The position numbers were made by a program, and so were the translations under genes. Below are positions 27,780 to 37,800 of a stretch of DNA of 64,000 nucleotides, one piece after another. The number at the start of each line of letters is the position of its first letter. Within the stretch, counting starts at the first letter, position 1. The DNA lies in NCBI GenBank assembly GCA_963708155.1, contig OY970183.1:1178001-1242000 (forward strand). Direction: 5' to 3'. The stretch is from Methylovirgula sp963708155. GTDB lineage: Bacteria > Pseudomonadota > Alphaproteobacteria > Rhizobiales > Beijerinckiaceae. The notes under the pieces were generated by a model, which saw only the letters and a list, made by a program, of their open reading frames with translations, was not told the DNA's origin and did not search any database.

Positions 27780-28001
27780 ACCAAAGCTCCGGTAAGCCTG
27801 CGGCTTATATAGACGAAGCCGGCCCTAAAACGAAACCCACATCCAAGTGCGAATCTTTGATCCTGGGCATTACGCGCCCTTGGCCCTGCTTTATCAATGC
27901 ACACAAATGCAATTGAAGTTGCTCTCATTTCCTTTGCCAGCACCGTCTACCCTGGCCGTAATCGAAATTCTCAATCGCTTTTTCCCAATGCAGGCTGAAC
28001 G

Positions 28002-29303
28002 ATGAAAAGAAGCGCCATTTCGGTATTCCTCTGCTGCCTTTTGGTTGCAACAGCCGTGAACATTGCGCGCGCCGATCCGTCAACTCCGGCGTTTTACGAG
28101 GCTGCCCGCAAGATCAAGCCGGAAGGAAAACTGGGACAAATCGTCAGCCAGGAGGCGATCCCCACCTCTGTCGCGAGCGCCCAAGCCTGGCGCATCGCCT
28201 ATATTTCGTCGGACGTCGCCGGACGGGCGACCCTCGCCACCGGCCTGGTTGTGGCCCCCTTAAGCGCGCCGCCAGCTGGCGGTCGACCCATCATGGCTTG
28301 GGCGCACGGCACGACCGGAGCCGCGCAAAACTGCGGGCCGTCACAAGTTCTGAACCCCGTAAAAGACCTCAACGAATATTTCCTCCTCGACGGCGATTCA
28401 TGGACCGATTACGGGCTGCAGAGCCTCGAAGCCTTCATCAAGGAAGGCTATGTGGTCGTCGGCACCGACTATCAGGGGTTAGGAGGCGGCGGCAGGCACC
28501 AGTACGCCGTCGCGGCATCGCAGGCGCGGGATGTGATCAACTCGATTCGCGCCGTCAGCTCCATGAAGGCTAGCGGCGCGGGCAAGAAGGCGATCGTTTA
28601 CGGATGGTCGCAGGGCGGCGGCGCGACGCTCGCAGCCGCAAGTTTGCCCGCTTATATCGGCCAACAAAATACGGCGGCGGACAACATCCAATTGGTGGGA
28701 TTTGTCGCGCTGGCGCCATTCGATACCGCTGTACTGGCTGGCCAAAATGAGCCGGACCAAGCGGCCGCAGATAAGATGATGGGCGAACTGACGGCCAGCT
28801 TCTCTGACAATGTGTTCAATTTCACCCATTTCGCGATGAATATATGGGGAACCCAAGCTGCCTTCCCCGAGCTTCATCTGGACGATATCTTCACAGACGC
28901 CGGAGCAAAGGTCGTCGACAGGGTATTCTCGAACAAGTGCATGCACGCGGCGGCCGACACGCTCAATTATGCCTATGCCGCGGAATACAAGACATTACTA
29001 AATCCGAAGCCGAAAAATACCGTGGCCTGGATCAAAGCGCTTGTTCAAGGCAGCGTCGCACCGGTGAAGCCGATGGCTCCCGTTGTCATCTATTGGGGCA
29101 CCAGAGACACGGTGGTGCCGCCGGTGATGGGACGGCTTTATCAGGACCAGATGTGCAAAATGGGTGGCAACGTCGAACGGGTCCAACTTCCCGGAGAGCA
29201 GACGCATTTCTCGACGCCGGGAGCCGCGGCGCCGCTCTTTCTTCCCTGGGTGAAGGAACGCTTCGCCGGCAAACCCGCCGCAAACGGCTGCTCCGCGCAG
29301 TAG
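28002..29303 (+). CDS. secreted alpha/beta-hydrolase, secretory-lipase (LIP) family
   Basis: The 433-residue product has a Sec signal peptide (MKRSAISVFLCCLLVATAVN, cleavage near ARA-DP). The lipase-type fold has the oxyanion region MAWAHGTTG, VVVGTDYQGLG, and the nucleophile elbow GWSQGG with Ser203. Candidate triad partners are Asp369 in GTRDTVVPP and His402 in EQTHFSTPG. It resembles the secretory lipase family, which hydrolyses triacylglycerols or other esters outside the cytoplasm; the real substrate is unknown. It is the only plus-strand gene between argH and lptM, which are normally near neighbours, and so appears to be inserted. It overlaps nothing, and argH ends immediately downstream. 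Confidence 0.85.
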   Translation: MKRSAISVFLCCLLVATAVNIARADPSTPAFYEAARKIKPEGKLGQIVSQEAIPTSVASAQAWRIAYISSDVAGRATLATGLVVAPLSAPPAGGRPIMAWAHGTTGAAQNCGPSQVLNPVKDLNEYFLLDGDSWTDYGLQSLEAFIKEGYVVVGTDYQGLGGGGRHQYAVAASQARDVINSIRAVSSMKASGAGKKAIVYGWSQGGGATLAAASLPAYIGQQNTAADNIQLVGFVALAPFDTAVLAGQNEPDQAAADKMMGELTASFSDNVFNFTHFAMNIWGTQAAFPELHLDDIFTDAGAKVVDRVFSNKCMHAAADTLNYAYAAEYKTLLNPKPKNTVAWIKALVQGSVAPVKPMAPVVIYWGTRDTVVPPVMGRLYQDQMCKMGGNVERVQLPGEQTHFSTPGAAAPLFLPWVKERFAGKPAANGCSAQ

Positions 29304-29304
29304 C

Positions 29305-30690
29305 TTATGGCTTTTTCAGCCGATCGAGCCAGGCTTGTGCCTGCTCCGCCACATTGGCCGGTGCCGTGCCGCCATAGCTCGTGCGGCTGGCGACGGAATT
29401 TTCCACTCCCAGCACGGCGAAAACCTCGTCCGTCAGCCGCGGCTCGACGGTCTTGATCTCCGCAAGGCTCAAGGCTTCGAGGCCGACGCCGCGCTCCGCC
29501 GCCAGCGCCACCAGCCGGCCGGTGACATGATGCGCCTCGCGGAACGGCAGGCCGAGCTCGCGCACCAGATAATCGGCAAGGTCGGTCGCCGTCGCATAGC
29601 CTGCCGCGGCGGCGGCTTTCATCCGCGCCAGGTCCGGCACGAAATCGCCGACCATGCCCTTCATCGCCGCAAGACAGAGCGAAAGCGTCTGGAGCGCATC
29701 GAACGTGCCCTCCTTGTCCTCCTGCATGTCCTTGGAATAGGCGAGCGGCAGGCCCTTGAGCACGACGAGCAGCCCGGTCAAGGCGCCGATGACGCGCCCG
29801 GATTTGCCGCGCACGAGTTCGGCCGCATCGGGATTGCGCTTCTGCGGCATGATCGAGGAGCCGGTCGAGAACTTGTCGGAAAGCCGCAGGAAGCCGAATT
29901 GCGGCGTCGTCCAGAGCACGATCTCCTCGGCGAAACGCGACAGATGCACGGCGCAGAGCGCCGCCGCCGACAGCGCCTCGATGACGAAATCGCGATCCGA
30001 GACGCTGTCGAGCGAATTGGCGGTCGGCCGGTCGAAGCCGAGCGCTTTCGCCGTGGCAAAACGGTCGATGGGAAAAGACGTGCCGGCGAGGGCCGCGGCG
30101 CCCAGCGGGCTCTCGTTGAGCCGGGCGCGGGCATCGCGGAATCTGCCGCGATCTCGCGCAAGCATCTCGACATAGGCGAGGAGATGATGGCCGAGCGTAA
30201 CGGGCTGGGCCGATTGCAGATGGGTGAAGCCGGGCATGACCGCGCCAGCATAGGTCAAGGCCTTTTCGGCGAGCGCCAGTTGCAGCGCAGCGATCTGGCC
30301 GTCGAGCGCCTCGATCGTGGCCCGGATATAGAGCCGGAAATCGACCGCAACCTGATCGTTGCGCGAGCGCGCCGTGTGCAGCCGCCCGGCCGCCGGGCCG
30401 AGGAGATCGGCGAGCCGGGACTCGATATTCATATGGATGTCTTCGAGCTTGCGCGAATACGTGAATTCGCCCTTCTCGATTTCGCCACGGATGCGGCCTA
30501 GAGCTTCGGTGATCTTGGCGGCGTCGTCCTTCGACAATATGCCGGTCTCGCCCAGCATCGCGACATGGGCGAGCGAGCCTGCTATGTCGTGCGCCGCAAG
30601 CTTCTGGTCGAAATCAATCGACGCATTGATTTCTTCCATGATTGCGTCGGGGCTGTCGGCGAACCGGCCGCCCCACATCTTGTTACTCAT
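29305..30690 (-). CDS. argH: argininosuccinate lyase
   Basis: ArgH cleaves argininosuccinate to arginine and fumarate, the last step of arginine synthesis. The 461-residue product starts MSNKMWGGRFADSPD and has DIHMNIESRL, ARSRNDQVAVDFR, GFTHLQSAQPV and the fumarase-family signature GSSIMPQKRNPD. The ATG at 30690 is preferred over 30705 by homology. Only ~24 bp separates it from the divergent tlpA gene, so each promoter must overlap the other or the neighbouring coding region. Confidence 0.97.
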   Translation of the reverse strand: MSNKMWGGRFADSPDAIMEEINASIDFDQKLAAHDIAGSLAHVAMLGETGILSKDDAAKITEALGRIRGEIEKGEFTYSRKLEDIHMNIESRLADLLGPAAGRLHTARSRNDQVAVDFRLYIRATIEALDGQIAALQLALAEKALTYAGAVMPGFTHLQSAQPVTLGHHLLAYVEMLARDRGRFRDARARLNESPLGAAALAGTSFPIDRFATAKALGFDRPTANSLDSVSDRDFVIEALSAAALCAVHLSRFAEEIVLWTTPQFGFLRLSDKFSTGSSIMPQKRNPDAAELVRGKSGRVIGALTGLLVVLKGLPLAYSKDMQEDKEGTFDALQTLSLCLAAMKGMVGDFVPDLARMKAAAAAGYATATDLADYLVRELGLPFREAHHVTGRLVALAAERGVGLEALSLAEIKTVEPRLTDEVFAVLGVENSVASRTSYGGTAPANVAEQAQAWLDRLKKP

Positions 30691-30714
30691 TGGTTCCGCT
30701 TTCAAAGATCAGGC

Positions 30715-31386
30715 ATGTCAGACCAAAAACCACCGAAGCGCGGCCTGCCCGCCCCGGCCATATCGATCATCGCCTTTGGCCTGATGCTGGCCTTCGTATA
30801 CGTGATGAAGGGCGTACACCGCAACGAACCCGCCGCCAGCGATGCCTGCCCGGCGGCGCGCGCTATCGCCAGCCGCCTCGCGCCCATGGTCAAAGGGGAG
30901 GTGGCGGCGCTGGCGCTCGACAGCAATCCGCGGCCCCTGCCGCCGCTGACCTTCGCCGATGGAGACGGCAAGCCGACAACGCTCGCCCACTTCCACGGCC
31001 ATGACATTCTCCTCAACCTGTGGGCGACCTGGTGCGTGCCTTGCCGCATGGAAATGCCCTCGCTCGACCGGCTGCAAGGCGCGCGCGGCAACGCCGATTT
31101 TTCCGTCGTCGCGGTTAATATCGACACCGCCCGGCTGGACGGGCCGAAGGCCTTTCTGAAGGAAATCGGGGCCAAGAACCTCAGCTTATACGCCGACAGC
31201 AGCGCCAATATCTTTGAAACGCTGAAGCAGGACGGCAAAGTGCTCGGGCTGCCGACCACGATCCTCGTCGCTAAGGATGGCTGCGATATCGGCACGATGG
31301 CGGGGCCGGCGAAGTGGGATTCCCCCGACGCGCTCGCCCTGATCGGCGCCTTGCAGGCCGCCGACGGACCGCAGCCCAAAAGCTAG
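30715..31386 (+). CDS. tlpA: TlpA-family thiol:disulfide interchange protein
   Basis: A membrane-anchored periplasmic thioredoxin of 223 residues. A signal anchor (SIIAFGLMLAFVYVM) is followed by a thioredoxin/AhpC-TSA-like domain with NLWATWCVPCRMEMP (active-site CVPC) and the cis-Pro loop GLPTTI. TlpA proteins reduce partner proteins for cytochrome oxidase copper loading and cytochrome c maturation. The divergent position next to argH is conserved in alphaproteobacteria. The start at 30715 gives the standard N-terminus. Confidence 0.93.
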   Translation: MSDQKPPKRGLPAPAISIIAFGLMLAFVYVMKGVHRNEPAASDACPAARAIASRLAPMVKGEVAALALDSNPRPLPPLTFADGDGKPTTLAHFHGHDILLNLWATWCVPCRMEMPSLDRLQGARGNADFSVVAVNIDTARLDGPKAFLKEIGAKNLSLYADSSANIFETLKQDGKVLGLPTTILVAKDGCDIGTMAGPAKWDSPDALALIGALQAADGPQPKS

Positions 31387-31391
31387 TTCAC

Positions 31392-32300
31392 ATGCTTGAA
31401 GGCCTGCCCCCAAATAATGCGGCCTGTCTGATGCGCCTGCGCTGCCCCGATGCGGCGACGGCGCGGCAGGTCGCGGACGTGATTGTCGAAACCTTCGATC
31501 CGGCCGAAACGGCGGCCAGCGCCTTCGAGGAGGCGGGCGACCGGCCGGACATCGAAGGCCCGTGGATTGTCGAGGCCTATTTCAGCACCGCGCCGGACGA
31601 GCCGCAGGTACGCGAGCTTGTCGCCCTCGTGGCAGGCGACGCACTCGCCGCGCAGGTGGAATTCGGCCGCGTGCAGAAGGCCGACTGGGTCGCCAACGCG
31701 CTCGCTGGCCTCGCACCGGTCCGCGCTGGACGGTTTCTGCTGCATGGCGAGCATGATCGCGGTTTTGTGGGCGTGAACGATCTCGGCATCGAGATCGAGG
31801 CGGCTCTAGCCTTCGGCACCGGCCATCACGGCACGACGCGGGGATGCCTCACCTTTATTGACGCCATCGCAAAGCGGCGGCGTCCGCATAAGATCCTCGA
31901 TGTCGGCACCGGCACCGGCGTCCTCGCCATCGCCGCGGCGAAGGCCTTTCACCGGCCCGTGCTCGCCGGCGACATTGACGCCGTCGCGGTGGCGACGGCG
32001 CGAACCAACGCGCAGCGCAACGGCACCGGCGCCTTCGTCCATGTCGTCGAAGCACGCGGTATCGATCATCCTTCGCTGAAGGGCAGGTTCGATCTCATCA
32101 CCGCCAACATTCTCGCCGCGCCCCTGCGCAAGCTGGCCCCGGCCTTGGCGAAGGCTCTGGAGCCGGGCGGAGACATTATCCTTTCCGGTCTCCTGGGGCG
32201 CGACGTGCCGGGCATTATCAGCGCCTATCGCACGCAAAATCTGCGGCTCGCCGCGCGGCTTGACATCGATGGCTGGGCGACGCTTTTGATGCGCAGCTAA
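31392..32300 (+). CDS. prmA: ribosomal protein L11 methyltransferase
   Basis: PrmA trimethylates ribosomal protein L11 with S-adenosylmethionine. The 302-residue product has the N-terminal substrate-recognition domain (LRCPDAATARQVADV) and the methyltransferase domain with FGTGHHGTTRGCL, the SAM loop ILDVGTGTGVLAIAAAK and the catalytic-region DLITANILAAPL. The ATG at 31392 is six bases past the tlpA stop; the longer frame to 31314 overlaps tlpA and is not family-like. Confidence 0.95.
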   Translation: MLEGLPPNNAACLMRLRCPDAATARQVADVIVETFDPAETAASAFEEAGDRPDIEGPWIVEAYFSTAPDEPQVRELVALVAGDALAAQVEFGRVQKADWVANALAGLAPVRAGRFLLHGEHDRGFVGVNDLGIEIEAALAFGTGHHGTTRGCLTFIDAIAKRRRPHKILDVGTGTGVLAIAAAKAFHRPVLAGDIDAVAVATARTNAQRNGTGAFVHVVEARGIDHPSLKGRFDLITANILAAPLRKLAPALAKALEPGGDIILSGLLGRDVPGIISAYRTQNLRLAARLDIDGWATLLMRS

Positions 32301-32313
32301 CAGAGAAGCAAGA

Positions 32314-33546
32314 ATGAGTTCGGACCAGATTGTCATCGTCGGCGCCGGCCACGGCGGCGTGCAGCTTGCGGCCTCGCTGCGCGAGGAGGGATATGACGGC
32401 AAGCTCATCCTGCTCGGCGATGAGAAGGATCTTCCCTATCAACGCCCGCCGCTCTCCAAAGCCTATCTGAAGCGCGCGACGCCGGAAGACGGCGTGCTGC
32501 TGCGCGGGCCGGATTTCTATCCGCAGAACAAGATCGAACTCGCTCTCGGCGAACGCGCCGTCGAAATCGACCGTGCGGCGCGGCGTCTGCATCTCAAGTC
32601 AGGCCAGGTGCTCGACTATTCGCAGCTCGTGCTGGCGACGGGCGGCGTGCAGCGGCGCCTGCCCATTGAGGGCGCGCATCTCAATGGCGTCTTTTCGCTG
32701 CGGACAATGGAAGAGGCGCGCGCCTTGCGCGATTGGCTCGAAACCGCGCAGAACATCATCGTCATCGGCGCGGGTTTCATCGGCCTCGAATTCGCCGCCA
32801 CCGCCGCCTCGCAGGGCCGCAAGGTCGATCTCTTCGAGCTTGCCGACCGGCCGATGGCCCGCGCGGTGACGCCGCAGACCTCTGCCTTCTTCGCCAAAGC
32901 GCACGCGGCCTTCGGCGTCAACCTGCATTTCCGCAGCTCCGTCACCGCGATCAAGGGCGAGAACGGCAAGGTTTCCAGCGTGACGCTGAGCGACGGCACG
33001 AGCCTCCCGGCCGATATGGTGCTGATCGGCATCGGTCTCGTGCCGAGCGACGAACTTGCCCGCGCCTCCGGCATCGATGCCCCGAACGGCATCAAGGTCG
33101 ATGAGCGGCTGGCGACCTCGGACGAGAACGTGTTCGCGATCGGCGACACGGTCTATCACTACAACACCCATCGCGGCGCCGAGATGCGACTTAAATCGGT
33201 GCAGAACGCGACCGATCAGGCGCGCACTCTGGCCAAGCTCCTTGTCGGCAAGCCGGCGAATTATGACCACGTCCCGTGGTTCTGGAGCGACCAGGGCGAT
33301 CTTAAATTGCAGATCGCCGGCTTCCTCGACGAAAGCGACAAGATCGTCTTGCGCGGTTCTTACGAAGACCGCGCCTATTCGCTCTTCGGCTTCAAGAATG
33401 GCGTCTTGACTGGCGTCGAATCCGTCAACAAGGCGGGCGATCACATGCTGGCGCGGCGGCTGCTCGGCGAGCATATCCCGGTGACGCCCGAATTCATCGC
33501 CGACCCGGCGTCGGATCTTAAAACGTTGGTGCGGCCGAAGCGATAA
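32314..33546 (+). CDS. FAD-dependent oxidoreductase, ferredoxin/rubredoxin reductase-like
   Basis: A 410-residue flavoprotein of the putidaredoxin/rubredoxin reductase group that passes electrons from NAD(P)H to a small iron-sulfur protein. It shows the FAD Rossmann motif IVIVGAGHGGVQLAASLR, DLPYQRPPLSKAYL, the NAD site IIVIGAGFIGLEFAATAASQG, FAIGDTVYHYN and a C-terminal reductase domain (VPWFWSDQGDLKLQIAG). No ferredoxin gene is adjacent, so its partner is unknown. It lies 13 bases after prmA. Confidence 0.9.
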   Translation: MSSDQIVIVGAGHGGVQLAASLREEGYDGKLILLGDEKDLPYQRPPLSKAYLKRATPEDGVLLRGPDFYPQNKIELALGERAVEIDRAARRLHLKSGQVLDYSQLVLATGGVQRRLPIEGAHLNGVFSLRTMEEARALRDWLETAQNIIVIGAGFIGLEFAATAASQGRKVDLFELADRPMARAVTPQTSAFFAKAHAAFGVNLHFRSSVTAIKGENGKVSSVTLSDGTSLPADMVLIGIGLVPSDELARASGIDAPNGIKVDERLATSDENVFAIGDTVYHYNTHRGAEMRLKSVQNATDQARTLAKLLVGKPANYDHVPWFWSDQGDLKLQIAGFLDESDKIVLRGSYEDRAYSLFGFKNGVLTGVESVNKAGDHMLARRLLGEHIPVTPEFIADPASDLKTLVRPKR

Positions 33547-33561
33547 GGGTGGTGCCGCCTT

Positions 33562-34608
33562 TCAGTTGATGCCTTTCTGATAAAGATTTTCCGCTGCGCT
33601 GAAGAGGCTCAGCGATATGTCTGGATTTTTGCGCAGCCGTGCCTCGAGGAAATGCAGGCCGCGGGAAATCGACATCAGCAGTTCGGCAGCCTTTCTGGAG
33701 ATTGACCGGCGCAACGCCGGCGCCGCCCCGAGACTTACTGATGCCGATAAGGCAAGCATCTCTTCATAAAAGGGGGAAGACTTCGCGAGCTCCCAGAACG
33801 GCTTGTGCTGCGGCGTCTGCGCCTGATGACGTATCCAGGGTTTGGTCGCGCCGGCGAAATGCGTAATCCACGGATCGGCCTCGCAGAGCGCGGCGAGTTG
33901 CGCCACTTCTTTGTCGCGGATCGGCTTCGGGTGGAAGGCGAAGGCGTTCCAGCGCGGATCGAGCCGCCTATATCCGGTTTGAAATACGGAGTTCAGCGCA
34001 TCCTGATCGGCGAACAGAAATTGCGGCGAGGACAATAGGAGCGACTTGAGCCGGGCCGAATACCCTCCCGCGCGCCACCTGGCGCAGTCAATCAGCAGGA
34101 CGCCGGCGTTGAAATAAGCCAGCGGGTCCGACACCAGCGTGGCGACGTGCCTGGCAAACTTGCTCGGCGGGCCTTCGACGCCAGTCAATTCCATCATCAG
34201 ATAATCGGCGCAGGCCGCGATAATGCGGCCATCGAGATCGAGATCGAAAAGCGCGTCGAGCGGCCGGCGGACGAACAGATCGCAGTCAAGGTAGAGGATG
34301 CGATCCGCTTCCGGAATGAGGTCCGGCAGATCGACGCGTACGAGGGTCGCAGGCGACGTCACGATCGCTCGGGAAAGATCAACCTGGAACAGATCGGAGG
34401 AGGCCGGCGCGCGGGTCGGCCTGAACTCGAAAAATTCGGAGTTCAAGAGGCGCGTCGCGTCCCCTGGAATTGCATCGTCCTCGCAGGCCACGGCGTGAAA
34501 AACAATCGGCCGGCCAGACTTCATCGTCTGCTTGATCGACCAGGCCACAAGCAAAGCGGGAACCGCCATGGCCTTGTCGAAGGTGCAAGCGACATGAATG
34601 GCACGCAC
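33562..34608 (-). CDS. GT8 family glycosyltransferase, paralogue 1 (flanks autotransporter)
   Basis: GT8 enzymes are retaining transferases using UDP-sugars. Visible are VACTFDKAMAVPALL at the start, the metal-binding DxD in RILYLDCDLF, YFNAGVLLIDCARWR, the FLFADQDALNSVF region and the family-typical ITHFAGATKPW. The GTG at 34608 gives a protein of 348 residues whose start aligns exactly with the ATG of the paralogue at 39217; the frame extends further up to 34704 but with unrelated residues. The two paralogues agree at most positions. It diverges from the autotransporter gene, and the ~260-bp gap holds both promoters. Glycosylation of the autotransporter is inferred from position only. Confidence 0.88.
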   Translation of the reverse strand: MRAIHVACTFDKAMAVPALLVAWSIKQTMKSGRPIVFHAVACEDDAIPGDATRLLNSEFFEFRPTRAPASSDLFQVDLSRAIVTSPATLVRVDLPDLIPEADRILYLDCDLFVRRPLDALFDLDLDGRIIAACADYLMMELTGVEGPPSKFARHVATLVSDPLAYFNAGVLLIDCARWRAGGYSARLKSLLLSSPQFLFADQDALNSVFQTGYRRLDPRWNAFAFHPKPIRDKEVAQLAALCEADPWITHFAGATKPWIRHQAQTPQHKPFWELAKSSPFYEEMLALSASVSLGAAPALRRSISRKAAELLMSISRGLHFLEARLRKNPDISLSLFSAAENLYQKGIN

Positions 34609-34868
34609 ACGAGCCTCGAGCGTAACAGGAAGCGCCTCGCGTTTTAGTCCTCGCGGGGCAACAATGCAATCTGCCGTAACGGCAACTACCGGCGGCGTTC
34701 GCACTTCGGCTTATGGACCCGCCGACCTTGACCTGGGCATTGTGATGAATCAGCCACACTGAGTCTTAATGCTCGGCTCAATCAAAAGGCGGTCGGGAAA
34801 TTCATCCGACTGTCATGCGCGAAAAATAGCGCCGATGTGGGGCTAAAAACACATTGGGGCTGGAATAG

Positions 34869-37800
34869 ATGTCGCGTTTTGTTTGCGTTGGTCGCTATTT
34901 GAGCGGCAGGTCGTTTTCACATTTTGTTCGGACCACCTCTTCACTGTCTCTGGCTGCGGGTTTCTGGGCGCTGCCGGGCCTCGGCGCGACCGGGCAGGTC
35001 TGGGCCGGTTCTTTCGACATCACCACGAACACGACCGCTGCCGAAACCTTGTCGGCGGGTCAAACGGGCACCGTGCAGTCGGGCGTCACGTTGACCGACG
35101 CTACCAAGAATACAGTGGTCGTGACGGTCAGCGGAACCGGAACCTCGCTGACCAACAGTGGAACGATTTCGCAGACAAATGCCGCCGGCGGCCGCGCCGT
35201 GCGTGTCACCGGCACGGGTGTCAGCTTTACTCTGACCAATAACGCCGGCGCGATCATATCCGCCGCGGGCGACGACGCGATACAGTCCCAGCACGATAAT
35301 AGCGTAACAATCTACAATTCCGGGACGATCGAAGCCTTCAACGGCGGCGGCCAGGCCGTCGACCTGAACAATATCGTGACCGGAACGAACTCGGTTTACA
35401 ATTATTCGACCGGGTTGATTGAGGCCTTCGGCGCCGACGCGCTACGGCCCGGCGTCAACGGCTATATCTATAACGCGGGCACGATCGAGTCCCAGAACAT
35501 TCCCAGCAACACCACCGGCAATGACGCGATCGATGCGCAGAGCAATAGCGGCGTCGTCATCGACAACAGCGGCATGATCGACGGCGCCCGGCATGGCATC
35601 ACCGGCGGCAACACCGATACGACCACCAACGGCACGTATGCGATGACCGTCACCAACGAGACCGGCGGCAAGATCACTGGTGAGGACGGGTCTGGCATCA
35701 ATATCGACGGTTTCAACGGCAATGAACTCGTCACCATCATCAATCACGGCACGATCACGGGCAATGGCGTGACCGCCGATGGGGATGGCGTCGACGTCGA
35801 TGGCCTCGTCGATCTGACCAATACCGGCACGATCATATCCACCAAGGCCCATAATGACGTCAGCGAGGGCGTGACGGTCGGCGGCGGCACGATCAACAAC
35901 AGCGGCACCATCGAGGGCGACAATATCAATGGCGGCGCCTCGCGCGGCATCACGCTGGCAGGCATCGATAAGGACAGCAACGACAACCCGATCCCGACGC
36001 AAGGCATCTATGCCGATACGACCGTCACCAACAGCGGCCTGATACGCGGCGAGACGGGCTCCGCCATCGCCGTGACGGGCGCGGCCAACGCCTATACGGT
36101 CGAGATCGACAATCTGGCGGGCGGCGTCATCGAAGGCGGCGGCTCCGAGGCGGCGATCTACACCGGCGGCAATGTCACCACGATCATCAACTACGGGACG
36201 ATCGAGGCTGACGGCACCGGCGACGCGATCAACCTCGGCAGCGGCAACAGCGCGGTCCAGATCCTCGGCGGCAGCGCCAAGGTCACCGGCAACATGGATG
36301 GCGGCACCGGAACCAGCACACTGCTCATCGCGCCCGGCGCCGGAAACAGCTTCACCTATGATGACGTCATTTCCGATTTCGCGTCGGTAGAGATCGGCGA
36401 TGGAACGGTCACGCTGAACGGCGCCAACACCTATACCGGGACCACGACGGTCGATGACGGCGGTACGCTCGCCGGTACCGGCGCTGTGTCGAACGCCGTC
36501 GTAAAAGCGGGCGCCACTTTCGCGCCGGGTGCATCGGGCACGCCCGGAACGTCGATGACGGTCAATGGGACTCTCGCCTTCGAATCCGGCGCGACCTATT
36601 CCATCCAGGCGAACGCGGCGACCGCGACCTTCGCCGATGTCACCGGCACGGCCACGCTCGGCGGCAATGTGGCGGTGGACTTCTCAACCGACGCCAACCT
36701 CCAGCGTCAATATACGATCCTGGAATCGGCCGGGCTGAGCGGCACGTTCGCGAGCCTTGCGACCAACCTTCCGAGCAACTTCACCACCACGCTGGATTAT
36801 TCCAACGGCGAGGATGTGTTCCTCGATCTTACCGCCTCGCTCGGCGCCGGCTCCGGATTGCAAACCAATTCGCGAAACGTCGCCAACGGGCTCGATAAAG
36901 TCTTCAACGATGGCGGTTCGCTGCCGACGGCCTTCCTCTCACTCTACGATCTGTCGGGCAATGCATTAAACAGCGGCCTCGGGCAGCTTTCGGGCGAAGC
37001 GGCGACAGGCGCGCAGCAAAGCGCTTTCCGGATGGAGAACTCCTTCCTCTCGCTGCTGCTCGATCCTTTCGCCGGCGGCCGCGAGGGCGGAGGCGACGGA
37101 TTCGGGGCTGCGTCTTCAACAAGCTCCGGCCCGCTCGCCTATTCGGCCGGGAGCCAGGCGCAAATGCCGGCCTATCTGGCCGACGCCTACGCACAGGCTC
37201 TGCCGGCGCTCAAGGGCCCGCCCCCGGCGCCCATCTATACGCCGCATTGGGACGCCTGGGCAGCGCCGTTCGGCGGCGGCGCCTTTACCGCCGGCGATGC
37301 GAATGTCGGCTCGCATAACACGACGGCCACAGCGGCCGGCTTCGCGGCTGGCGCCGATTATCATCTCGCACCGGGCAGCCTCGTCGGCGTCGCCCTGGCG
37401 GGCGGCGGCACCGGCTGGTCGCTCGGCGACGGTTTCGGCAGCGGCCACAGCACAGTATTCCAAAGCGGCCTTTACGGCGTCACGCAATTCGGCAACGCCT
37501 ATCTCGCCGGCGCTTTCGCCTTCGGCAATTATTGGGTCAAAACCAATCGGCTCGTCGGTCTCACAGACAGCGGCACGCTCGGTTCCGATTTCACCGCGCA
37601 AGGTTATGGCGGGCGCATCGAGACGGGCTATCACGTCCCGCTCGCGGCGGTCACCTTCACGCCTTATGCCGCGGTGCAGCCGCAGGTCTTCACGTCACCG
37701 GCCTTCAGCGAATTCACCACCGACGGTTCATCGAACTATGCGCTCGCCTACAACAGCGAGAGCAGCACGCAAGTGCGCGGCGAACTCGGCTCCTGGGCCA

